Positions 35,425 through 45,444 of a stretch of DNA of 64,000 nucleotides are shown piece by piece; position 1 is the first letter of the stretch, and the number at the start of each line of letters is the position of its first letter. The stretch comes from Azorinus chamasolen. Its lineage: Eukaryota; Mollusca; Bivalvia; Cardiida; Solecurtidae. The translations under genes were made by a program, and so were the position numbers. The stretch lies in the NCBI GenBank assembly GCA_963576725.1, contig OY755252.1, positions 45,671,552 through 45,735,551 of the forward strand. Direction: 5' to 3'. The notes beneath the pieces are model-generated. The model did not search any database, had not been told where the DNA came from, and saw only the letters and a program-made list of their open reading frames with translations.

Positions 35425-36122
35425 TCCACAAGACTGTGGATGAAAGGATAATTGAGCTATTGTCTTTTGTATTGAAGTCATTGGAACTTTTGACAAGGTG
35501 GCGGGTGGGGTATTTGTTTCTTCCACAAGTGTGGATGAAAGAATTATTGAGCTATTGCCTTTTGCATTGAAGTCATTAGATCTTTTGACAAGATGGTGGG
35601 TGGGGTGATAGTTCTAGTTGATATTTTGTTTCCTGTGAATAGAGGTGTCATTGATAGGAAAGATATCGATATATTATCGATACACGTCAGTCGATACGAT
35701 ATCGATGCTGGGTTTAAAATATCAATACAAACGAAGGACAAATAAACACCTTTCCACAGACTATATTTCTTACAGTTTGGCAACTTCGAACATACTGGCA
35801 GTGACATTTGACAAGGTGGCGGGTGGGGTATTTGTTTCTTCCACAAGTGTGGATGAAAGAATTATTGAGCTATTGCCTTTTGTATTGAAGTCATTAGATC
35901 TTTTGACAAGATGGTGGGTGGGGTGATAGTTCTAGTTGATATTTTGTTTCCTGTGAATAGAGGTGTCATTGATAGGAAAGATATCGATATATTATCGATA
36001 CACGCCAGTCGATACGATATCGATGCTGGGTTTAAAATATCGATACAAACGAAGGACAAATAAACACCTTTTCACAGACTATATTTCTTACAGTTTGGCA
36101 ACTTCGAACATACTGGCAGTAA
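35425..36122 (+). repeat. tandem duplication, 315 bp period
   Basis: 35495-35809 and 35810-36122 are almost identical (GACAAGGTGGCGGGTGGGG, TGTGGATGAAAGAATTATTG, GATATCGATATATTATCG). A shorter 107 bp-period partial unit (35431-35494) precedes them. The two copies contain clustered ATCGAT words. Confidence 0.85.
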
Positions 36123-36244
36123 CATTCGTCTGAAGAATATCCACGCACTTTTATTAGTGTCGTTTTCCGATGTTTACACAGTGGGTTAGACCTAATTCAG
36201 CGACACTGTCTAGATATTTCCAAAACGGAACCTTGAAACTTTTG

Positions 36245-36985
36245 ACCACATACAGAACAAACAGTCGCCCAAAATGCAACACAAGGAAACAGCAAATGTA
36301 CATAACTACAAAAAAAAACATCAAGAGACGCACAAAGACAAAACAAAACATACAATAGGGGGAAAATTGAAGTACCACCTTGGAACGGTCAGCGACAAAA
36401 GTCACTGGGGTGTTCAATCGGTTTATGAGCGCCCAACTTCACACTTATTCCATCCTCACCCTGAAAGTCAAACAGTGTAAATAAACGTATCCCCTCTCCG
36501 ACTAATCTACTACAACCGCGACGACAAATACAGTGGTAAAGTGCATGTATAACGAAAACATTTAAGTGAACAAACTGTATCCACCTATCGCTAGTGTACC
36601 CAATGATTGAGCTGCAAATATAGTAACTGTAGAAAAGTAATAACGGGTACGACAAAAACGAAATAGTACAGATATCCGACGTCCTCCTTCCGTTTCTGTA
36701 TTTAAGTGGTACTTAGAGTACTAAACCTTTCTTGTCGGCGTACATGCAAATAGGCCAGCGTGATTGCCAACTGTAAAAGGGTTGACAACCAAACATGCAG
36801 TATGTTGTAGTACTATAGGATCATATCCCTTTTTAATGGATTCCTTAACATATTTGATGAGCAGTGAGAAAATGGGTATGTCCAATAAATTTACGAAGTT
36901 TGTAAATCACACCACTATAAAATACAGGTTGTGAAATACCGTGTCGCAAAAGCGCCTTGAGATTACATTGGTACTTGCCAATAAA
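36245..36985 (-). mobile_element. PLE-like element, copy F (tail plus C-terminal RT remnant)
   Basis: T1 tail from ACATACAGAACAAACAGTCG (the last 20 or so bp are missing) through the hairpin core, then RT C-terminal coding with frame breaks (KKGYDPI-like region near 36825, GHTHFLT near 36870) to TTGGCAAGTACCAATG at about 36980. Confidence 0.75.
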
Positions 36986-37548
36986 TTATATAAATTCTGA
37001 AGGGAGGTGATCCTCCGAGAGCAAAACTTAGTAACTGTAGAAAAGTAATAATGGGTGCGACACAAACGAAATAGTACAGATATACGACGTTCTCCTTCCG
37101 TTTCCTGATTTAAGAGGTCGCCTTCATTGATTACCGACCCTTTCATGTCGGCGTATATGCAAAGAGGCTAGCGTGATTGACAACCTCATAAATTCTGAAA
37201 GGCGATGATCCCCCGAGAGCAAAAATTGCAACACAAAAAGAGAAAATTGCACACTCGGTTTTATTGAGTCTGTTCATGAACAGTAATTGAATGTGCAACA
37301 CTGCTCTCGCCCCCCTAGCACCGGCTTAAGCGGTATTCAATTTTCAGAACCAGAAGTACTGAAATTCATTATCTCGAAGGGTCAGAAGGTATAACAACAC
37401 TGAGAATGAAGTACGGGGCGACGTTTTACGGCCGCCACACCTGCTGTTGTGAAGATTATAAATGAATTCTGAAGGGAGGTGATCCCCCGAGAGCAATAAT
37501 TGCAACACAAAAAGAGAAAATTGCACACTCGGTTTTATTGAGTCTCGC
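36985..37548 (-). mobile_element. cluster of T3 tails
   Basis: Three T3 termini (AATTCTGAAGGGAGGTGATCC-type at about 36991, 37190 and 37462). A T1-like piece lies between them at 37028-37185 (TAGTAACTGTAGAAAAGTAA, a RT C-terminal end CATGTCGGCGTATATGC). The middle copy is longest and runs to GCACCGGCTTAAGC and beyond. Confidence 0.7.
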
Positions 37549-37667
37549 TACAAAAATGTCATAATTATGTATGTATTGCAGTCTAAAGAACATTCTTGTA
37601 ATGTTTAATGCTGAAATAAAATATATTGTATTGCATTGTATTTACAAACGTGTTAAATATTCCACAG

Positions 37668-39002
37668 GAAGTTGCAGGGACGTATGCTGCTCGACCATGT
37701 GAGGAATCTCAGCGCTGCCTGCCAGCCACCCCTCACAGGTGTATCGATATCGGTAAGAATTATTACGTTCTTTTAGCTTCATCAAACAAATGAACCAAAC
37801 AATTCTTAACCTTCTTGTTGTGAGGTTCTCCTCAACACTATCATTTTAACCCTTTACTCCATGAATATTAATGTAAGACATAATGACCTCATGAATATTA
37901 AGTAGATTATTATAATAACACATAGACATGGGAACTTTTGGCCATAGCAGAAGTATAACCGTATGTATGTAATAAAATAAGCAAATTGAACAGACCCTCA
38001 TCAGACGGCTCCTATAGGATTTGGGTCTACTCCGTTTGCAATGGCGCAGAAAGGTGTTTCTATGGAGTATAGGGTTAAATAAGCGTGTCGTGTTATTCTG
38101 AACAACTGTTCAAATTCACAGCTTAATGCATTTTAGAACATTTCTGTATTGTAAATTTGGAAGGACCGAATGTTTACTTCGATTTAACCCGATGTTTGAG
38201 TTATCCGAGTTCGAGTTATCGATGTTCTAATGTATTCAACACCAGTAAAGCATATAGGTAGCATACACATTGTATACATATCATCAAGGTACATACACAT
38301 TGTATACATATCATCAAGGTACAGTTTAACCTTAACACTGAGCATGCCACATGTTTTTATCACCCTGCCCTCTTTGAATATTAATAAGGCAAATATTTAC
38401 AAATATATACAGAACATGTTGAAATGATTTTCCTAGGCGAAACCACAGAGCATGCAAACATGGATTTTCATGGCAAACAGTGCAGACCCAGATGAGACAC
38501 CCCTATAGGAGCTCTCTCATCTAAGTCTACACTGTTTGCAAATGCAACTATAGTTGTGACTGGTGGTCTATGGGTTAATATATCTTCTTCCGAATAATTC
38601 TTGGATTTATTATCGTCTGTGAAACTTAATTCTGTATTAGAAGTGGCATTGATAAATGCTTAATCTGACGCTAATTAGTTACATAAAGAGCGATTTTATT
38701 TAATGATTGGAACTGTTATAAACTATTAATCAAACAACATATTTACAGACGGGTTGTTGTTTGTTTTGTCTATTTTAGACTGTGGCATTCCTCCTGTTTT
38801 ACCTTGGCGAAGCTTAGATACCAACATGTACTATCAACCAACCAACACAACTGTTGCGTCAATAGCAAGATACACATGCTTCGACAGTGAAAAGGCTATA
38901 GTTACAATCAGCCTTTACATGATGGTCTATTCTTTTCTACACAACATCAGAATATGTAAATCCAATTATGTTTGGAGTAGAACCGGACTATATTGTTCAT
39001 AA
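37668..39002 (+). CDS. two 3'-terminal exons of a Sushi/CCP-domain protein
   Basis: Exon 37668-37752 is bordered by TATTCCACAG and GTAAGAAT; exon 38779-39002 is bordered by TGTCTATTTTAG and ends in TAA. The upstream exon reads EVAGTYAARPCEESQRCLPA then TPHRCIDI; joining in phase 1 gives IDIDCGIPP, an exact open junction. The second exon has the four-Cys layout of a complement control protein (Sushi) module: DCGIPP, then IARYTC, then ICKSNYVWSRTGLYCS at the end. CCP modules are extracellular and usually bounded by phase 1 introns, as here. The stretch between the second and third Cys is longer than usual. Upstream exons, and so the full protein, are not identified. The intron carries a TTAA-type MITE and a Tigger-like fragment. 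It could be a pseudogene. Confidence 0.6.
37849..38078. mobile_element. TTAA-ended MITE with internal palindrome
   Basis: TTAACCCTTTACTCCATG and CATGGAG-like end TATGGAGTATAGGGTTAAA. Internal arms AACAGACCCTCATCAGACGG / GGGTCTACTCCGTTTGC at 37990-38038. Lies inside the intron of the CCP gene. Confidence 0.75.
38095..38235. repeat. right end of Tigger-like MITE (fragment)
   Basis: GGAAGGACCGAATGTTTAC, GAGTTATCCGAGTTCGAGTTATCGATGTTC matches the right half of the element at 43058-43364. Confidence 0.6.
38258..38322 (+). repeat. 33 bp tandem duplication
   Basis: GTACATACACATTGTATACATATCATCAAG occurs twice head to tail. Exact copies. Confidence 0.8.
38430..38560. repeat. palindrome of the GATGAGACGG type
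   Basis: GCAAACAGTGCAGACCCAGATGAGAC pairs with CTCATCTAAGTCTACACTGTTTGC (38471-38523). TTAA-type ends are not clear. Confidence 0.6.
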
Positions 39003-39107
39003 GGCTAAGAGATGTCGCGAATCGTGCAAGCAACACTGTTTACAATAATACTGCTTGTGATGATTTACATTTTCACAACATTTGGAAGCACACACTATAA
39101 CCTGTTT

Positions 39108-39212
39108 ACAGCGGCCATTTATTTATTGAACAAAGGAGTCATAAAAAGCAGATTTTGATTGGGAGCTTTCTGTATTATTTTTACCTGCATAAAGCTACCA
39201 CCTGTCTTATAT
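39108..39212. repeat. fragment of the Tc1/mariner-like MITE family
   Basis: GGCCATTTATTTATTGAACAAAGGAGTCATAAA and GGGAGCTTTCTGT...CTGCATAAAGCTACCACCTG match 23068-23195. Confidence 0.55.
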
Positions 39213-39666
39213 ACCTATAATTTGTTCTCTAATAGTGATGTCCTTGTCTGTCGGCGTGTAAGTGTGTCCGAATGTAATAAACCCTCTATAATGTTTTCCT
39301 TGTGTTCCCACGTTAGCCCGTCTGTTTGCGAAGAAATAAATTGAGCTAATGGGTCGTAGGCGTTGTCGTAGTTGTAGACATTGGCGTGCTAAACCTCTAA
39401 TGTAGCTGAATAATCAAAAAGTATAAGAGGTTTCAACATGAAACTTCATAGGTTGGTATATCTCATTTAGGAGAAGGCCCCTGCATAAGTACTCTTGATT
39501 TCAAAATGCTTGAGATATTGCCCTTATTTTGTTTCAAAAAGTTTCGCTGATTGCTCAAAAGAATAAGAGGTATCAATATATAACTCTATATTGTGGTAGA
39601 TCTCTTTAAGAAGTGTATGCAATGGACAATCAGACGAGCGATGGCACCGCACACGGCTCTTATTGT

Positions 39667-39850
39667 ATTTGTGGTCGTATGTACAAATCCTCTAATAGTG
39701 TCGCCTTTTTATGCCTGTGTGTATTTGTGTGTAAAACCCCTCTACTGTTGTACACTTTGTCCGTGTGTATTTGTGTCCGTATGTACAAACCCCTCTAACA
39801 GTCTTACAATTGTCTGCCCGTGTATTTGTGTCAGTATATACACAGTTCGC
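39667..39850 (+). repeat. minisatellite, TGTATTTGTGTCCGTATGTAC-type
   Basis: Four imperfect units of 46-57 bp (TGTATTTGTG, GTACAAACCCCTCTAA, CTTTGTCCGTG). A related degenerate stretch lies at 39240-39340. The Cys-rich ORFs here are a product of the repeat. Confidence 0.75.
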
Positions 39851-39869
39851 GTATAGTGTGTTTGTTTCA

Positions 39870-40255
39870 TGTTATGGTCAATGTTGAAGCGAGAGTAAAT
39901 AACAAAATAAAATGAGTTATATAGCGTCTGACAATGTAATGACAGGTAGAGACAATCAAACATCTGTCTAGGCTACACAGTACGTGTTGATTGTATTTGA
40001 GTTACAGAGGACAAAAAGAACATTTCACATAGACTTAATAAATATGTAACCAGCGAACCAGTGTTAAACGTATGTACTGCTAAATAAACTGGAAGATATT
40101 TAAAACTCTACTGTTGATCTATGGTGTAAATAGTTAAACTATTAATAGATGTACTAAACTGATACAAATTCTGTTACAGGCATATGTGGTTTTACATTAT
40201 AGTAAAACTCCCCTAAACCGGATGTTAACTTTAGTATAAATGTTGGTCTTGGAGG
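39870..40255. other. no gene recognised
   Basis: AT-rich, unassigned. Confidence 0.4.
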
Positions 40256-40257
40256 TT

Positions 40258-40355
40258 GGTGGCAGGTGGCAGCTTAATGTAGGGTGAATGTCATGCAGAA
40301 AGCTCCTGAACCTTCTGCATAAATTTCAGTTTGCATTAAGCAGCCAACTGCCTTA
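40258..40355. repeat. palindromic repeat, GCAGGTGGC..GCTTAATG type
   Basis: GGCAGGTGGCAGCTTAATG pairs with CATTAAGCAGCCAACTGCC; inner pair ATGCAGAAAGCTCC / CCTTCTGCAT. Related palindromes are at 44810-44914 and, nested in a MITE, at 43160-43240. Confidence 0.7.
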
Positions 40356-40671
40356 AAGTATCTCAGTTCTTCTCTACTAGGTTTCGGGTTTAAATGGGAT
40401 TTTCTGTATTTGAAGGTATCACTTGATATGGATTTTGCATGGGAATTGCATTTGAGTGTGTGTCTGACTGTGTGACTGAAGACGTGAATGTGGTTGTATA
40501 CACTGTCTTCTTGTTCCTATATCTGAATGTATTCACAACGTTTCTGAGAGTCGCAAGCGTGATCAGTTCTTTAACTAATTGTGTTTCACTCTTAAATTAG
40601 GAATTTATTATATTTTTGAATTATACTAATATTACCATTAAAAGAGTAGTAAGATTATTAGCATTATTGTA

Positions 40672-40687
40672 AGTAGTAGTAGTACAT

Positions 40688-40756
<69 letters not shown>

Positions 40757-40920
40757 ATTGTTGTTGTTGTAGTAGTAGTAGTGGTGATGGTAGTAATAGT
40801 AGTTGTAGTAGTGGTAGTGGTGGTAATAATAGTAGTAGTAGTAACAGTAGTGGTAGTAATAGTAGCAGTAGTAGCAATAAAAGTAGTAATACATAGTAAT
40901 ACAAATCAAGTAGTAGTTGT
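40672..40920. repeat. (TAG)n trinucleotide microsatellite
   Basis: A near-pure (GTA)n core at 40691-40756, then an interrupted tract to about 40920. Long poly-Tyr and poly-Leu ORFs on the minus strand are repeat artefacts. Confidence 0.95.
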
Positions 40921-40971
40921 TGTTGATTTTGTTGTTGTACAAGTGGTATGGGTCAGTCAGTAGTGGAAATG

Positions 40972-41148
40972 CCCTAGAATTATTATTTAACCACATTTAT
41001 ATAGCGCTCTTTTCACACAGGATATGCGCGTTCAAAAGCGCTGTACATGGATGAAATCGATAATCGGAACGAACCGCATGACTATCTATCCAGAAAATGA
41101 AATATTTACAATAGATATACAATAAATATAAAAATCACTAGCTTTGTT
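40972..41148 (-). mobile_element. LINE 3' end (detached tail)
   Basis: The reverse complement contains a repeat unit like those at 44930-45368 (TAGTGATTTTTATATTTATTG, GGATAGATAGTCATGCGG) followed by AGCGCTTTTGAACGCGC, GAGCGCTATATAAATGTGG and an AATAATAATT end. GCGCTATATAAA followed by a short A/T repeat is a usual LINE 3' end in invertebrates. It shows the 3' end that belongs to the LINE at 45.4 kb. Confidence 0.6.
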
Positions 41149-41735
41149 AGTACATGTAGTAGTAGTATTTTTGCGTATCTTTATTGTTGTTATTATTTGT
41201 GCTTTCACATGTGTAAAGTGCGTATCTCTTATGCTATTGTTTCTTTTGTATTTTCACCGGTATAAAACTCTCATATCTATTGTTATTGTTATTTATGTAC
41301 ATCCTAATAACTCCACTCCGTCTTGGCCTCCAGTGTCCACGCAGCACACGATCAGTATGACTGATGATGGCATGGCACTATTGTCGACGTCATAGTGACT
41401 GTGACTGTTGTTAAACGGCGCAAGAACGAACCTCGTTGAATCTCCGACGTCTTGGTCCGTACATGAAAACCCGTGATACCAGAGGAAACTCTTTTTCTGA
41501 AATTGCATTCAGATAAACCTTTAACTCATTTGCTGCCTTGTTATGTCGTTTGCAAATGGTTCGTCTTTCATTTTCTTCCATTTTGTTTCAAACAACATAT
41601 CACAACATCAAATAATCGGATACTGTTTAACTTTTACATAGGTGATCAAAGAGTCATGGCCTCTAGTATAATACAAACAGTAGTCAATGGGGGTTTATCC
41701 AGACCACAGTGCACTCAGTGACCCCTTCTTTAGTC

Positions 41736-41845
41736 TATATAACCACCACCACCACCACTACCACATAGAGCCTCTCAGGGAGCATAGTGGTGGTGGTTGT
41801 GATATGGTGGTGGAGGTGGTGGTGAAGAAGGAGGAGGAGGCGCTC
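41736..41845. repeat. CCA/GGT trinucleotide-rich stretch with inverted symmetry
   Basis: ACCACCACCACCACTACCAC (41742-41762) faces GTGGTGGTGGTTGTG (41786-41801) and (GGTGGA)n, then GAAGAAGGAGGAGG. Confidence 0.8.
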
Positions 41846-41995
41846 CCAAATGCGCTTTCAAAATTGGCTCCCAAATGTGCTCAAATTTAATGCACTTTTT
41901 GTATTTAAACTACGTTTAATGTATTGTAAATTTTTAACAATAAAATCATATTTAATGTATCTTAGTGTTGCTGTTTTTTCAATGAAGATGTGTGC

Positions 41996-41998
41996 GCC

Positions 41999-42029
<31 letters not shown>

Positions 42030-42292
42030 GACAGAGACAGAGAGAGGGGGAGAGAGAGAGAGAGAGACAGACAGACAGAGACAGGGACAGAGAGACAGAG
42101 ACAGAGACAGACAGAGACAGAGAGACAGACAGACAGACAGACAGCGAGAGACAGACAGACAGACATACATACAGACAGACAGAGAGACACAGAGAGACAG
42201 AGAGAGACACAGAGAGACAGAGAGAGACACAGAGACAGAGAGAGACAGAGAGAGAGAGACAGACAGACAGAGACAGACAGAGAGAGGGGGGT
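41996..42292. repeat. (GA)n/(GACA)n microsatellite
   Basis: About 290 bp of GAGA and GACA words. Arg/Glu-rich and Ser/Leu-rich ORFs up to 172 codons cross it on both strands and are artefacts. Confidence 0.95.
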
Positions 42293-42424
42293 ATTGTAAG
42301 CGGTGCAATGTTTACACTTTCGGTTGATCAAGAGAGTATTGCAAGAGGTGCAAGGTTTACACTTTGGCTTGATCAAGAGAGTGTTGTAAGCGATGCAAGG
42401 TTTAACACTTTGGGTTGATCAATA
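42293..42424 (+). repeat. minisatellite, about 52 bp unit, three copies
   Basis: GTATTGTAAGCGGTGCAATG, TTTACACTTTCGGTTGATCAAGAGAG and two further copies. Confidence 0.8.
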
Positions 42425-43055
42425 AATACACTAACCCCTATTTTATGCCGTCTGCTTGACAGCTAATAGTACTACTAATAACTTATGCTATTCATTCAGT
42501 AAACCTTGTTGTTTACTTTATGTTACCCCCTTACAATATATCGGTTGCATACTGGATCCAGATAATCTATTTCATATTCACATTAGTATGTTTATAACCT
42601 TAGGATACTTTAAGTAGTGAACTAAATATTGTGTATCGTCTGCATTCCAAATCAAATCTACTCTGTCGGCTGTTACCGCACCCACGTACTCTCCAATACA
42701 TTTGAATTTAAACCACTTGGCGGGGTATTTGAAAAAGGACGCGTCGTCTGTTCGGGGGAATCCAGATCGATCCGGTCAGAGAATCCGGATTGATAAAGTC
42801 GCGCCCAACTGATTCTGACAATCTACTCATTTTTCCCTCATCCAAGATTGCGTCGGTATATATAGATTAAAGAATGGATCACTGAGTGTACTGTGGTCTG
42901 GATGCCCCCACCCCCTTACTACTACAAACTTCGAAATCGTAACACTTCGGAATTCTTCGTAATATATCCTATACACAAGTTTACTGTACGAAAATTGCCG
43001 ACGTATACATCTAACCATTCCTAGCAAATCGTTTTTAGCAAGACATTTTATCTAA

Positions 43056-43364
43056 ATACAGTTGAACTTCGATATCTGGAACTTCAAGGGACCATACAAA
43101 TTAGTTCGAGATAAGAGACCTTCGAGTTATCCGATTTCTAATCTGGACATTGACTCGTGTTCACAGCTTAATGCAAGTTAACGTAATGCTGAAAGCTCCT
43201 ACAGGAGCATTTCTTTAGACCCGTATTAAGCTGTCAAATGTGGTTCTAGATATCCGTAGGGATATATTTTAAAGCAATTCTGTTTTGGAAGGACCGAACT
43301 TTTAGTTCGGGTTAAACCGAAATTCGAGTTATCCGAGTTCGAGATATCGAGGTTCAACTGTAGA
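43056..43364. mobile_element. Tigger/pogo-like MITE, about 305 bp
   Basis: Ends TACAGTTGAACTTCGATATC and GATATCGAGGTTCAACTGTA are inverted repeats starting CAGT with flanking TA. The subterminal part (GAGTTATCCGA) is also inverted. An additional palindrome (CACAGCTTAATGC ... GTATTAAGCTGT, 43160-43240) sits inside. Ends of this sort are seen in Tigger-type Tc1/mariner elements. Confidence 0.7.
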
Positions 43365-43481
43365 AACCTCTTACGATACAGTACCCCCACCCCCACCAAT
43401 TACCAGGTAGATACAACATGTATCTCGTTGAATGAGATCAAGGGTTAAAGAAAAAACGTATAACGCTAAAATATTTTTTAG

Positions 43482-43714
43482 AAAACCCTCATTAACTGTT
43501 GCGTAATACATGGTCGTGGCGAAGGTGTCGTCCACTACCGTCAGTTCTTAGACAAACTGCCCTCCAGTGTGACAATCATCACTGACATAAATGGAACAGT
43601 TGAAGAAAGTAACACTCTCATGGTCCAATACCTGGCCAGCCTGCAATTTGAACCTGCTATAAATGCCATCTGTAACAACAAATCAAGGCTTGTATATAAT
43701 GACAAGCATATTTA
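43482..43714 (+). CDS. candidate coding exon, unidentified
   Basis: Follows a good acceptor (CTAAAATATTTTTTAG). Open for 77 codons in one frame (begins KTLINCCVIHGRGEGVVHY, contains SSVTIITDINGTVEE and VQYLASLQFEPAINAI) and ends in TAG, or alternatively is spliced at a GTATAT donor near 43691. Composition is protein-like and unlike surrounding AT-rich DNA. I do not recognise the family and no partner exon was found, so function is unknown. Confidence 0.35.
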
Positions 43715-43847
43715 GCACATCTAAACATTTTACTAAATTTGTCATTAGTGTTTATATTTCTCCACCAAATCACATCTTGCTTCCATCGCCTATCCGAAGC
43801 GAACGTATGGTTAGGCTGAAAAATAGGAGATTTCTTTGGCTTTAGAT

Positions 43848-44080
43848 TAACCCTTCTCTTGCTGAATTTTAAAATACATTTCTCCTTCTTTACCCATGCC
43901 CTGTTGTATAATTACACATATCTTCACTGTGTACAAGTATTTCGCTGTGCAATCACTTCTGTGGAATGCACTGGTTGCACAAACAACTTGTAAATAGTGC
44001 AGACCCTGCAGGAGCTGTCTCATCTGGGTCTTCACTATTTACAGGTAGGTATATTGACGTGAATAGCAAGCGAAGGGTTA
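43848..44080. mobile_element. TTAA-ended MITE with internal palindrome
   Basis: Ends TTAACCCTTCTCTTGCT and AGCAAGCGAAGGGTTAA. Internal arms TGTAAATAGTGCAGACCC / GGGTCTTCACTATTTACA at 43988-44042, with only a short centre left. Confidence 0.75.
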
Positions 44081-44232
44081 ATATGCTGTTCATGTCTTTG
44101 CAAACCGAGAAGATTTAGATCAAACGACTATTATAAGCTCTGTTTGATCTTCGTCTGTTCTGCTTACTTATGCATTTATCTAAAATCTCATTCAACAGTT
44201 TCTGCTATAGCAAAACACATAGACATTTAAGA
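44076..44232. repeat. second, partial MITE abutting the first
   Basis: Begins at the shared GGTTAA and carries TTTGCAAACCGAGAAGATTTAGATC / GATCTTCGTCTGTTCTGC and a TTTCTGCTATAG phrase as in 48890-48910. Right end lost. Confidence 0.5.
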
Positions 44233-44439
44233 ATATTGCAACATTGTGCCCCAATACGAAATTAACAGTAAGCGCGGGTTTTTGTTATTCTCCATCAGAA
44301 AGTGCAGCAAGATATTATACTACGTGGTAGCATACATTGTCCAACTGCATTTCATTTTGCACCATAGGAATAAGCAGAAACAAACATTGCTTCTTTTCAC
44401 ACACATATCCATAATATACCCTACTGGGATATACAACAT

Positions 44440-44815
44440 AAATATTGATTCATTATGCACCATTAGACATTAGAGGAAGACAACTTTCCCATTATTCACC
44501 TACATTGGAATATACAGCAAGAACATTGTCTCATTATATACTATTGAAATATAGAACAAGAGCATTGTCTCTCGTAGACCACTGAAATATAGAGCAAGAA
44601 CATTGTCTCATTATTTACCACTGGAATATAGAGCAAGAACATTGACTCATTATATACTATTGGAATATAGAGCAAGAACATTGTTTCTCGTACACTACTG
44701 AAACTTGAGCAAGAACATTGTCTACTTATACATCATGAAATACAGTCGTTGTCATTGTCTCTGCACTATAGAGTAAAACATTGTCTCATTATAACATTAT
44801 ACACCACTGGCAGCA
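44440..44815 (+). repeat. minisatellite, about 45 bp unit, seven to eight copies
   Basis: GAATATAGAGCAAGAACATTG followed by TCTCATTATA.ACTATTG recurs with variation (spacings 40-48 bp). Confidence 0.8.
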
Positions 44816-44916
44816 TGGTGCATGGTGAAAGTCATGCAGAAAGCTCCTGTTGGAGCTCCTGTTGGAGCTTTCTGCATGGTGTTAACACGCATTAAGCAGC
44901 CACCTGCCTATGTTAT
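44810..44916. repeat. palindromic repeat, second copy
   Basis: Inner arms AGTCATGCAGAAAGCTCC / GGAGCTTTCTGCAT, right outer arm GCATTAAGCAGCCACCTGCC; the left outer arm is partly lost (CTGGCAGCATGGTGCATGG). Same family as 40258-40355. Confidence 0.65.
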
Positions 44917-44929
44917 CACTAGCCGGACG

Positions 44930-45368
44930 GAAACGCATGATCGGACATCCGGTCAGTGAAGGATATACAAAAGATATACAATAGATGTGAAATCATAAAC
45001 CGCAAGGAACGGCATGATCGTCCATCCAGTAAATGAAATGCATGCAATAGATATACAATAAATATAAAATCACTAACCGGTAGGAACCACATGATTATCT
45101 ACCCGGTCAATGAAAGATATGCAATATATATACAATAAATATATAACCACTAACCGGTAGGAACCACATGATTATCTACCCAGTCAATTAAAGATATGCA
45201 ATAAATATACAATAAGTATAAATCACTAACTGGTAGGAACCACATGATTAATTACCAAGTCGGTGAATTATAAGCAATAGATATACAATTAATATGATAT
45301 AAATAAATATGAAATCACTAACCGGTAGGAACCACATGATTATCTACCCGGTCAATGAGAGATTGATT
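44930..45368. repeat. tandem repeat in the LINE 3' region, about 76 bp unit, six copies
   Basis: ACCGGTAGGAACCACATGATTATCTACCCGGTCAATGA, then AGATATGCAATA and TACAATAAATAT. Starts of units near 44933, 45002, 45076, 45153, 45228 and 45320. Directly downstream of the minus-strand LINE stop; a similar unit occurs in the detached LINE tail at 40972-41148. Confidence 0.8.
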
Positions 45369-45444
45369 CCTACAGCATATCCCAAGGGCTGCAATGGCAA
45401 AGAAATCGTAAGGTATGAGAATTGATGATTATAAGCTACTTTTT

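Noticed and set aside
40638..40996. Poly-Leu and poly-Tyr ORFs on the minus strand
   Set aside because: They translate a (TAG)n microsatellite and have no coding signature.
41850..42418. Arg/Glu-rich and Ser/Leu-rich ORFs up to 172 codons on both strands
   Set aside because: They read through a (GA)n/(GACA)n simple repeat; all frames are open because of the repeat.
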